Assembly (NCBI GenBank): GCA_015179025.1
Contig: WHUX01000355.1
Coordinates: 1 to 38,497 of the forward strand
DNA length: 38,497 nt
Direction: 5' to 3'
From: Terfezia claveryi
Lineage: Eukaryota; Ascomycota; Pezizomycetes; Pezizales; Pezizaceae
Shown: piece by piece, positions 1-7,997 of the stretch
How positions within the stretch are numbered: position 1 is the first letter of the stretch
Layout of the letters: the number at the start of each line of letters is the position of its first letter
Made by a program: the position numbers and the translations under genes
The notes under the pieces: generated by a model
What the model was told of the DNA's origin: nothing
What the model saw: the letters and a program-made list of their open reading frames with translations, nothing else
Databases searched by the model: none

Positions 1-1039
1 TGGGCTAGGAATAAAGGAATCAAGTTGGAACCGTCCACTACATATCATCCACATGTAGATAGACAATCGGAAATTGTGAACAAAGAAATTCTATAAGTAG
101 CTAGAGCCTATAAAATCAAAGAATTTGATTGGCTATAGAAACCACCAGAGATTCAGTTGAAACTTAACTCTAGGTACAATGCCACTAGACAGAATAGTCC
201 CTTTTCCACACTATTTGGTTTTAATATACATTTTGGCATATCGATACTTCCATACCTCATTAATGCATATATACCAGCAAATAAATATCATGAGGTAACG
301 TCTAAAAACCTATATGACGCCAAGAAGACTCAAGCATCTCAAGTGAACAAACGACTACTTAATACAGCCAAATTTCCAGTTGGACAACAAGTTATGCTTT
401 CCTCAGAAAATATCAACCTGTTGAATATCTCACCCAAACTCAAACTGAAATGGCTAGGCCCATTTCCCATTATTTCTAGTAATTGGAAACGCAATAACTA
501 TAGCCTAGACCTATCCAGTCAACCTGACCTCTATCTCATATATAATACTTTTCACATCAGCAAACTCAAACCCTACTATAAAAACGATCCTACCCAGTTC
601 CCTCACAGACAATCTCAGGAACTAGGACCAATTCAAGATAATTGTTATGAAGTTGAAAAGGTATTAGAATTCAAAACAGCTCCTCGAATTGGAGAAAGAC
701 AATATAAGGTCTGATAGCTAGGATACTCTCCTAAATATAATTCCTAAGTAAATGCTAAGGATATCACTACTGAAATTCTTCAAGACTTCTGGATGACCAG
801 AAGTATAGAAGATACATTCAAGAGATGTCAAAGAACTAAAAGAAAACAAGGACCACGAACTAGAGATAAGACCCGAGCTCTTATCCAACAGGAACAAGAT
901 AGAGTCATGAGTCAAGGAAATACTAACAATATTCATGTTAATGCAAATGTATTAATAATGCATAAAATCTTAGGTAGTATAGAAACTAATATGGCAGAGC
1001 AAGAGAAGTAAGGATAGGAAATCCTTCTATATGGGGAAG
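1..1039 (+). pseudogene. Ty3/gypsy integrase tail and chromodomain, degraded 3' fragment
   Basis: The forward frame reads as the end of a Ty3/gypsy polyprotein. An integrase core end (TTYHPHVDRQSE, about 35-75) is followed by the integrase C-terminal region (KLKWLGPFPII at about 440-475; FHISKLKPYY at about 550-580) and a chromodomain-like stretch (YEVEKVLEF, then QYKV, LGYSP and a position where Trp is expected). Stops interrupt it at about 94, 137, 712-717 and 748; several fit TGG-to-TAG/TGA changes. The frame closes with TAA at 1009-1011. A purine-rich tract leads straight into the LTR at 1040. The 5' part of the element lies outside the window. It is too divergent from the 6173-12470 family to be the same element. 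Confidence is high for a Ty3/gypsy relic and moderate for the chromodomain. Confidence 0.8.
1031..1039 (+). promoter_or_regulatory. Polypurine tract (plus-strand primer site) of family A element
   Basis: The purine-rich run ATGGGGAAG directly precedes the TGTAATGG start of the LTR, where the plus-strand primer of an LTR retrotransposon lies. Its position fixes the LTR at 1040 as a 3' LTR in + orientation. Confidence 0.55.
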
Positions 1040-1669
1040 TGTAATGGAGAACATTGTTTCATTGCTTATATAATTGATTATATACTTTTGTATTTCCTAT
1101 ATTACTATCATTTTATGTAACTAAGCCTCTCGGTTAAAAGACTAGCCTTCTACTACCTTCTATCGCTTTATAAGCATCCATAGCACGCGGAATTTGCCAT
1201 GGGAAGTTCAATGGCACTTGCCATATGAGGACACCCTCATTATGGCCGCGTGACCATCATTTATGGCATGTGACTCATTACTATGGCCATATGACCCCTT
1301 TTGTATAGTGCACTACCTTCTAGTGTGCCACCCTTTATTGTATTTATTTCCTTAGTCATCAGATCTCAGAGGAGTATAAATAGGCTGCTAGATTCCCTCT
1401 AAAATCCACAAGAAGTAACAAGTAAGTAGACAGTAGCAAGCAAGCCTATATTTCAATCAGATCAAGATTATATAGCTTAGATAGCACAAATTATATAAGA
1501 TAGATTACACTAGTTAATTATTGCTCCCTCTGGGAACATCCCATATAGTAATCTCCCTACCCTTCTGAGGTCTTACCTCAGCAGAACCGAAATACACAAA
1601 TATCTATACCTTCAGATATAGATTGTATTAATGGTACTAAATGAATACTGTCTAGTACTATTCATTACA
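1040..1669 (+). mobile_element. LTR, family A (3' LTR)
   Basis: This 630-bp stretch begins TGTAATGG and ends TTCATTACA, and is repeated with high similarity at 32296-32976. It has a TATA box (TATAAATA) at 1375-1382 and a downstream leader. It follows the integrase/chromodomain relic and a polypurine tract, so it is a 3' LTR. Within it, short repeats such as GTGACTCATTACTATGGCC are present once, whereas the copy at 32296 has this module tandemly duplicated. No target-site duplication can be tested because the 5' end is outside the window. Confidence 0.8.
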
Positions 1670-1873
1670 TTTTTGCCTCTAGAATAGTTTTACTCTATAT
1701 AACCTTCCTCAGTCTCTTCCCTTTACTAGCTACTATAGTTCCTTTCAGATACTCCTTATTATTTTATTCTTCCCACTCTATTTAATATTAATCATTACTA
1801 CTATCAACTGGCTTACTAGTACTAGTACCCTTTTCCTTAATAATCTTCTCTTCCCCTATAATCTCTTTTTCCT

Positions 1874-2700
1874 TCTCTATATAATTCTCTTTAAAATACT
1901 TCTTTTCTTTATTAATACTTACTCTCTAATTTCTTCTCAATATTCCAATCTCTTATATTCTTACTATCCCCTTACCTCCTTCTATATACTCTTTTCTACT
2001 TTTACTCTTAATTTTCATAGAAGCCTCCTCTTTCTTCTCTTTCTCTTTATTATCTTCCTTAAATTATAGCTTTAATTTAGTAATACTTACTTTAAAATTC
2101 TTCTTTAATATTATATTCTCTTATATCTTTATTATATTCTTACTATTCTCTATATATCCTTTCTTACTTTTAGTCTTAATATATATAGAAGGCTCCTTCT
2201 AATTATCTTTTTTCAAGTACTTCTTTTTGATAACAATTACTTTCAGATTCTATCTTAATATTTCTATTTATTAGAAAGGAATAGTTTGTCTTCTAGTGCC
2301 TCCTAGTGCCTTCTAGAGGCTCCCAAAAGCTCTAGAAGGCTCCAAAAGGCAAACTTTTAAACAATTTCTTCCTAATATTCCTTATATTCTTATTTTATTC
2401 TTATTACCCTCTACATACTCTTTATTACTTTTACTAATAATTTTTATTGGAGTTTCCTTCTCTTCCTCTCCTCTTCCTCTTTTTTCTTTTCCTCTTCCTC
2501 TTTTTCCTCCTCTTCCTCCTTACTATACTCTATAAAGTTCAACTTCTTAGTAATACTTACTTTTATATTCTTTATCAATATTTCTATCCCTTGCTCTCTC
2601 CTGCAATCTATCTATTTTTCTTTAGTGCCTACTTTAGATTTTCTTTCTATTTCTTTTTATTTTCCTCTTCTCTTCTTTTATTATTAACCTTATCCTAGTT
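1874..2700. repeat. Degenerate tandem repeat of about 155-165 bp in a polypyrimidine tract
   Basis: Four diverged units can be lined up by shared landmarks: TTAATACTTACT or TAGTAATACTTACT near 1912, 2080 and 2550 (GATAACAATTACTTTC at 2228 is the weaker match), then TCTTATATTCTTACTAT-like text, then CTCTTT-ACTTTTACTCTTAAT, then a C/T-rich run. An inverted-repeat element (2277-2373) splits one unit. The minus strand of the C/T-rich runs would read Lys/Glu-rich, so the array may descend from a repetitive charged protein. Confidence 0.4.
2277..2373. mobile_element. Short inverted-repeat element (MITE-like), copy A
   Basis: About 97 bp, starting AAGGAATAGTTTGTCTTC and ending GGCAAACTTTTAAACAATTTCTTCCT in diverged form, so the ends are imperfect inverted repeats of the type AGGAARAAATAGTTTG. 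The interior is a run of short CCTCC/TTCTAGAGG-like palindromic words. It resembles copy B at 3774-3883. It has no coding capacity. Confidence 0.5.
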
Positions 2701-3168
2701 ATTATCCATTTTCTCTTTTATATTCTTTAGTTATTAACCTTAAGTAGCTTTTTATATCTTAGTTTTTATTAAACCAATAGTCTTACCTACTCTTATATTA
2801 GCAACTATGTTATTTGCATTAAGTATATTAGATGTACTAAATACTATGTAGTAAAACTTAATATTATAATGCAGAGGTATTTTATCTTACTCTTAGGATG
2901 TATGATAACTACTTCCAATGTTTCTACTCTAAGTCTTACTTAAGCTATAGTATTATCATGCAAGCTAATATCCTACATTTTCAACATTTTACCTTTGAAT
3001 TGATTTTGTTAATATACTTTTATTTGATAATCCTCCCAACTACTTCTAACCCATTATTGTCATTCCTGTATTACTGTTTATCTATTTCATTCTCTTATGG
3101 TATTCATCTTCCAATTCGCTTTTTTATATTCTTTATCCTTACTCTACATCTTTAATTTTTCTATTTTA

Positions 3169-3400
3169 TAATAGCTCTTTAGGTATTCCTAATCTAATAT
3201 CTTACATTTCTATTTTCTCTATCTTATATTTGTCTTTCTAGTACTTCTTAGCCAAACCTTTACATTTCTAATTTCCCCTTCCTATAATAGCCCTTCAAAT
3301 ATTTTTAATCTGATACCTCATATTTATAACTTGCTCTATCTAATAATTGCTCTTCAAATGTTTTTATTCTTACTTATTATATTCTTTACTTAACCATTAT
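3169..3400. repeat. Degenerate short direct repeats
   Basis: The phrase ATAATAGCTCTTTAGGTAT with following TAATCTAATATCTTACATTT recurs in altered form near 3282 (ATAATAGCCCTTCAAATAT) and 3349 (ATAATTGCTCTTCAAATGT). Spacing is irregular (about 113 and 67 bp), so this is a decayed array rather than a clean satellite. Confidence 0.35.
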
Positions 3401-3773
3401 ACTTTCTGTATATATAAATATTTTCCTTTTAATATGTGTTCTATTTGCTAATTACTAAATATATCTTCTATGGGAAAAAAAAACCTTATTCTTAATAAAT
3501 ATTCTTTACAACCTCCAATACTAAAAAATAAAATCCAATATAATACATACTCTATTCTCCTACCAAATTATATCTACTAATCTTCTTTATCCCAGCTTCT
3601 TGTAAATATATTTATGAAAAAGAAATATTCTACTATATGTAAGCAAGAGAAATATAGCTAATAAGATAACATAACCTTATAGAGAGAATAGCTTTGAAAC
3701 TAATATAAAAAAACCTATTCCCTCAAACATCTAACTTCTTCAGTTACTTTCTATATTCTCTTTATCTATATCT

Positions 3774-3883
3774 ATCAGGAAGAAATAGTTTGTCTTTTAG
3801 TACCTCCCAGTACCTCCCAAAGACTTCCAGAGGGTTTAGGAGACTCCAGTAGTCAAACTTTTGAACTATTTCTTCCTAATGAT
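3774..3883. mobile_element. Short inverted-repeat element (MITE-like), copy B
   Basis: 110 bp beginning ATCAGGAAGAAATAGTTTG and ending CTATTTCTTCCTAATGAT; the ends are inverted repeats of each other with a small interruption. The interior is made of CTCCC/GGAG words as in copy A. It lies 11 bp from the longer copy C. It has no coding capacity. Confidence 0.55.
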
Positions 3884-3894
3884 CTCCTGTCCCT

Positions 3895-4140
3895 ATCAGC
3901 AAGAAAAAAGTGGCATTAAGACGCCCGATAGTATCTCCAGGAGATAGGGTTGTCTCCTATGTCTTTTATATCTTTTCTGTCTCTCAAGTGTCTCTTAAGT
4001 ATCTTCAATATGTCTCTTAGTATCTCCCAGTATCTTCTAGAGATACTAGGAGATATTCTGCTAATCATAAAGACACACCTTGTCTCCAGTAGCATTACTG
4101 TTTCTAGAGATACTAGAGACAAACTATTTTTTTATCTGAT
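3895..4140 (-). mobile_element. 246-bp inverted-repeat element (MITE-like), copy C
   Basis: This element starts ATCAGCAAGAAAAAAGTGGC and ends AACTATTTTTTTATCTGAT. Its reverse complement aligns along its length with 24453-24698, and both measure 246 bp. Shared landmarks include ATAGTTT near one end, AAGACAAGGTGTGTCT, and CAACCCTGTCTCC or CAACCCTATCTCC. Ends related to copy B suggest one family with short and long forms. It has no coding capacity, so it needs a transposase from elsewhere. Confidence 0.65.
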
Positions 4141-5619
4141 ATCTGTCAAGTATATCATCAATATTTAGATTTAATAGTTCACCCAATTCTATTAATAAAT
4201 CTTTTAGTAGACTTTCTTTTTAATGCTACTTCTCTGCTAGTACCTCTAATCTTTCATATAAGTACTTTAACTCCTTTCTCAATTCTGCTTTATATTGTGC
4301 TTTATTTTTAACTTATAGTATATCAACTAGTTCTACTTCTACCATCTTTACCTAAGCTGCAATCTGATATACTAAGTTAACCTTAATATTATTCACTATA
4401 AGGTCCTTTATTGCTTTTGGATGAATCTCTTATATATTCATCAACTTCTTATATATACCTATTTTGTATTAGTCTCTTATTTAATATTGTACATCCATTT
4501 ATTACTCTTTATTAGTTATTTTCAACTTATACTAAGCAGTTTTATATTTCAACTCTTGTATGACCAGATTACAATCTACTATCTTTTATACTTTTAAACT
4601 GTAATATATTGCTGAGGCTATAAATATATGAAGATACTATTGATTCTATCTAGGAAGTCTGGGTCTCTATTCTCCTTTATTTTAAGCCTTAGAAATACTA
4701 TTAATATATTATATTAACAATCTCCTCTATATGGAACTGTCCTTTAAACTCTTTTTTGGATATTAATATTAGTGTCAAATATTAAACTAGTAGTATTTAC
4801 TATCTAACCAACTTATATTCTAACTGCTTTACTATAGATAAATCAATCTCTATCTAGTAAGTACTCAACTTTTATCTTTATATATTCCTTTGGTAACTAG
4901 CTAATACTATACACTCTTATAATGCTTGCCTGACATTTATATATTAGATATGCTTTAGTTTAAGAATAAATACTTTTGAGCTATTACAAATTCGTAATCC
5001 AATACCCCAAATCGAATTAGATATCATATAAATATATCAACTCCTCTTACTCATTCTATCTAATAAGGCCCCGTTTATACCTTATCCTAGGCATACTATA
5101 TAAGTAGAAGTAATTTACTTAGTATTAGTAGAGTTTCCTACAATATATATAGTTCATTATAATCTTTTATGCAATACTCATAAAAGGTTGTAAAATGTCA
5201 ACAATAGCTAAAAAGGATTATGTTCCTCTTCCAATACCTGATATGAGTACAGTAGTATTAACAAAAGTTTCGACTTCTAATTTAGAATTACTTTTGCTAT
5301 CTTATATTGGAATTAGCTAACAATCTAACTAAAATATCAACTTTCTTATACAAACTTTATTATTGAACATAATATTATTTGTAAATGCTACTAGTATTTT
5401 AACTATTTAAGTTGATTATAGTTGAATTATAGTTACTAGAATTTGAGAGGCTTTAAGTTTATGATTTATTTGCCCAGTTGCTACACTAGCTTTGCTGAGA
5501 AGATATTTTGTAAGGTATTATTAATAAAAAAGACTTGCATAAGAGGTTTATATAGAAATATTTTAATACCAAGTATCTAATCTATTTTTTTAAACATACA
5601 ACTTACTAATTAAATCTTC

Positions 5620-5760
5620 TTCCAAAAAAAAATTAAAAATTTACCATCTCTTCTAAAAAAAAAAAAAGAAAAAATAAATAAAAGAATATAGATTACTTTA
5701 AATAAAAAAAAGGAAAAAAAACTATGAACCCAGATTACCTAAAAAAAAAAAAATAAAAAT
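5620..5760. repeat. A-rich tracts
   Basis: Several runs of 8-13 A residues are separated by short words, with GATTACTT and GATTACCT repeating. This is low-complexity sequence that could be the decayed 3' ends of polyadenylated retrocopies, but no attached coding sequence is visible. Confidence 0.4.
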
Positions 5761-6172
5761 AAATAGTTCTCTAATATAAACCTTCTTCTACAAATATATA
5801 TTATTCTTAAATTAGATCCATCAAGATCAAATTGGCTACAGTTACTTCTACCTTATATATAGCTTGTTTTCTCACTTTATATACAACTAATAAAGCTTCC
5901 AGATCTTGTCTGACTCTAGCTTGTTCCACTACTAAAGCACCTACAGCAATTGGTTCCCTTACTGGAAGTATTTTCCTACTATTTTGTAGCTAGAGATCTA
6001 GTTCTTATATAATATTCTATAGTAGAGAATTTAAATCATAAATTTCCTTAGCTAGAAATCTTTCCTTTTACTTCTGCTTTATTTGATGCAAAACCTACTG
6101 CTGCCTTTTAATTTGCTTATGAAGCTTTAGCTTCTACTTCTCAAATACTCCCAGTATCTATAGGAAGGTATA

Positions 6173-6746
6173 TGTCACAACCGTGTTCTTAGTCTTGATT
6201 TGACACTCAAACAGGCTTGTTCGGGTATCGTGCTGTTTTGACACTCGAACAGGCTTGTTCGGGTGTCGTCGATAGGTGATTGTTATCTTAGCTTCCGAGA
6301 TAGGAATCTTGGGAAGCTTATTCCTTCCACGGCCTTGGCCTGGAATCATGTATATATATCTTCGTCCCTCCGCCCTCTCGTTGGATCCCCATCCAACGTC
6401 TTGTATATCCAATACAGGGCCTTGCTTCTCTTCACGCTGGTGCATCTCCCTTGTGTACCTCCTTGTCTCGCCTCGACTCTGCAGCCCTGCTGCCCACTCC
6501 GCGAACCTCCTGTCCTTGCCTTGCCTCGCCTTGTGTTTGCAGCCCAGCTGCCTCCCTTGACACACGTGGCAACTGCTTCCGCGTGTCTCGTGTCCCCTGC
6601 CCTCTGCCCCTCTTGCCTCTTGCCCTTGCCTCCCGTCTCAGCCTCCCCCTGGTCACTCACGTAGCGTTCCTACGTGTGTGTTATCCTAGCCTTGCCCTTG
6701 CCCCGGCGTACCCCTTGGTCGCCTTGCCCCCAGAGCCGTCGTTACA
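6173..6746 (+). mobile_element. 5' LTR of element 1
   Basis: Starts TGTCACAACCGTG and ends CGTTACA, 574 bp. U3 opens with a tandem pair of about 38-bp units (about 6199-6236 and 6237-6273). Each has an inverted repeat; the second is GACACTCGAACA, loop GGCT, TGTTCGGGTGTC. A further hairpin (AGCTTCCGAGAT with ATCTTGGGAAGCT, 6290-6318) lies upstream of the TATA box. R/U5 holds CGTTGGATCCCCATCCAACG and a CACGTAG-CGTTC-CTACGTG hairpin. The LTR is much more GC-rich than its left flank. Confidence 0.95.
6349..6360 (+). promoter_or_regulatory. TATA box of element 1 LTR promoter
   Basis: TGTATATATATC is conserved in position in the other LTRs of the family (TGTATATATAGC at 34721 in element 3). Transcription would be expected about 30-45 bp downstream, around 6380-6395, which includes the 9-nt sequence complementary to the putative primer-binding site. 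Confidence 0.6.
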
Positions 6747-6748
6747 CT

Positions 6749-6757
6749 ACATTGGAT
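6749..6757 (+). promoter_or_regulatory. Putative self-priming primer-binding site
   Basis: ACATTGGAT begins 2 nt after the LTR end. Its reverse complement, ATCCAATGT, occurs exactly in the 3' LTR of this element (about 12115-12123), and as ATCCAACGT (one G-U pair) in the 5' LTR at 6391-6399, close to the expected transcript start. In element 3 both partners change together. I see no convincing match to a tRNA 3' end. Confidence 0.5.
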
Positions 6758-6782
6758 CCTTTGAACCAACTGGTACGCAGTC

Positions 6783-7976
6783 ATGTCAGGAGCAGCTCTC
6801 CCACCACCCACTGTCAGGTTTCAAACCTGGAGGAGCTCCCCCATACCCTCAGGCTTGAACGAGTTGAATGCCTACCGTCGAGAAATCATAGACATCTTCG
6901 AGGCCATGGATGCCATCGGGGCCGAACTCGGCAACAGCCTGGCCATGGCTGAGAACAGCCTAGCCATGGCTGAACAAAAATTGAGATCTGCCAACGAAGA
7001 GATCACAATCCTCCAGACCGATCTCGACCATCTGAACCTTGCCCTGGCCAACGAACGGACTATGGTCCAAAACCTCAGCCGCACCCTAGGGAACCTTGCA
7101 ATACCATCAGCAGCCAGTAGCAACAAGACCAAAAGCATTCCAATACCCCCCAAGTTCAATGGGGACCGGGTTCGCCTACGAGCCTGGAAAAATGCTGTCA
7201 ATCTCAAGTTGAACGGGGATTCTGCCAGATTCCCGTCAGAACAACATCGACTGGCATACGTTTTCGCCTTGCTGGAGGGGAAAGCTTGTGACCAGATCCA
7301 GCCGTATGTCCTCGAAACTGGGATCAAGCTTGATGATATCTCGGCCCTTTTTACAATCCTAGATAGGGCGTTTGGGGACCCCGATGCCGTTGGCACTGCC
7401 AGTAGGGCCCTCCGAGCCCTCAAGCAGAAAAACACCGATCTGTCCACTTATGTGGCAGAATTCTCGAGACTGGCAGCGGAGGTCTGATGGAATGACTAGT
7501 CCAAACTGGAGCAATTCCAGGAAGGGCTAAATGACGAAATCCAGCAGGCCATGGTCAGCCTCCCGGAAGCCACAACCCTTGACGAATTAATTGACCAGGC
7601 TTCCCGGGTGGAACAGTGGATGTCCCAGCTCTGCAACCGCCCCACGTTCAGGCCAGCACCCCGTCTCCTACAACCCCAGCCTCAGCAACACCATGCCACC
7701 AAGACAGCTCAGGCCCCTGCCAATGAACCAGCACATCCATCATTGGTGGCAGGAGGGCCCACCCCTATGGACTTATCATCGGGAAGGCCTCGACTAACCT
7801 AGGAGGAAAGGAACCACCGCCGCACTAATGGGTTATGCATTGCGTGTGGAAAAGGGGACCACTTTATTGCGGCATGTCCCCTCCGAAAAAACCGCTCCCT
7901 AGCCGCTCATGCTATCTCGAAAGCCAGGATCGAAGAAGTTGGGGAAGAGTCGGGAAAAGGGGAGTCCCTTGCCTAG
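6783..7976 (+). pseudogene. gag: gag of element 1, with internal stops
   Basis: Structural protein of the virus-like particle. The start ATG at 6783 is supported by the matching ATG of element 3 (35188) and similar N-terminal text (RF-TWR-SPIPS). A helical region follows, then the capsid-like core (PPKFNGDR, RLRAWKN, LLEGKACDQIQPY, FGDPD). Near the end is a zinc knuckle of form CX2CX4HX4C (7836-7877). Gag ends at TAG 7974-7976. Internal stops are TGA 7485, TAG 7497 and TAG 7800; the last is CAG in element 3, a C-to-T change. Pol overlaps the end in the -1 frame. Full length would be about 397 residues. It is non-functional as it stands. Confidence 0.9.
7886..7892 (+). promoter_or_regulatory. 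Slippery heptamer A AAA AAC in the gag-pol overlap
   Basis: In the gag frame the codons are CGA AAA AAC, so the heptamer is in the X XXY YYZ phase used for -1 ribosomal frameshifting. It lies inside the region open in both gag and pol frames. Element 3 has CGC AAG AAT here, so this site is not conserved and may be incidental. Confidence 0.4.
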
Positions 7977-7997
7977 TTACTGACACTAGCAAGGGAC
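7952..7997 (+). promoter_or_regulatory. Predicted -1 frameshift signal: slippery heptamer plus stem-loop
   Basis: G GGA AAA (7952-7958) is in the gag phase for a -1 slip. After a 5-nt spacer a stem begins: GTCCCTTGC (7964-7972) pairs with GCAAGGGAC (7989-7997), and TAGT (7974-7977) with ACTA (7985-7988), with one bulged C and a 7-nt loop. The gag stop TAG lies within the stem. The stem is kept exactly in element 3 (36297-36330), including the loop length. Pol is open in the -1 frame across this point. Confidence 0.7.

Larger units (their letters stand above)
1670..6172. other. AT-rich, pyrimidine-rich decayed DNA without recognisable genes
   Basis: About 4.5 kb of AT-rich sequence lies between the family A LTR and element 1. 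From about 1700 to 3400 the + strand is strongly biased to C and T. All frames are closed by frequent stops. Short open stretches such as 2447-2698 are low-complexity Leu/Phe/Ser products of the pyrimidine bias. On the minus strand around 5800-6150 there are short coiled-coil-like pieces (for example VEQARVRQDLEALL) that hint at a long-dead coding region, but I cannot assign a family. A-rich tracts occur at about 5620-5760. Inverted-repeat elements and degenerate tandem repeats are listed separately. Confidence 0.6.

Noticed and set aside
2447..2698. Hydrophobic 83-codon frame resembling a membrane protein
   Set aside because: Leu/Phe/Ser-rich text is what a C/T-rich tract encodes in any frame.
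6263..6664. Overlapping open frames on both strands inside the LTRs (also near 11987-12480, 31260-31610 and 34697-35290)
   Set aside because: They lie within GC-rich, hairpin-rich LTR sequence, recur in every LTR, and have no recognisable protein features.
6751..6765. tRNA primer-binding site TGGATCCTTTGAACC
   Set aside because: Although it starts with TGG, it does not extend into a plausible acceptor stem plus T-arm match, and element 3 diverges after TGGATC. Self-complementarity fits better.
7485..7499. Programmed stop readthrough in gag
   Set aside because: The stops at 7485 and 7497 are absent from element 3 and sit among other point stops; ordinary decay explains them better.
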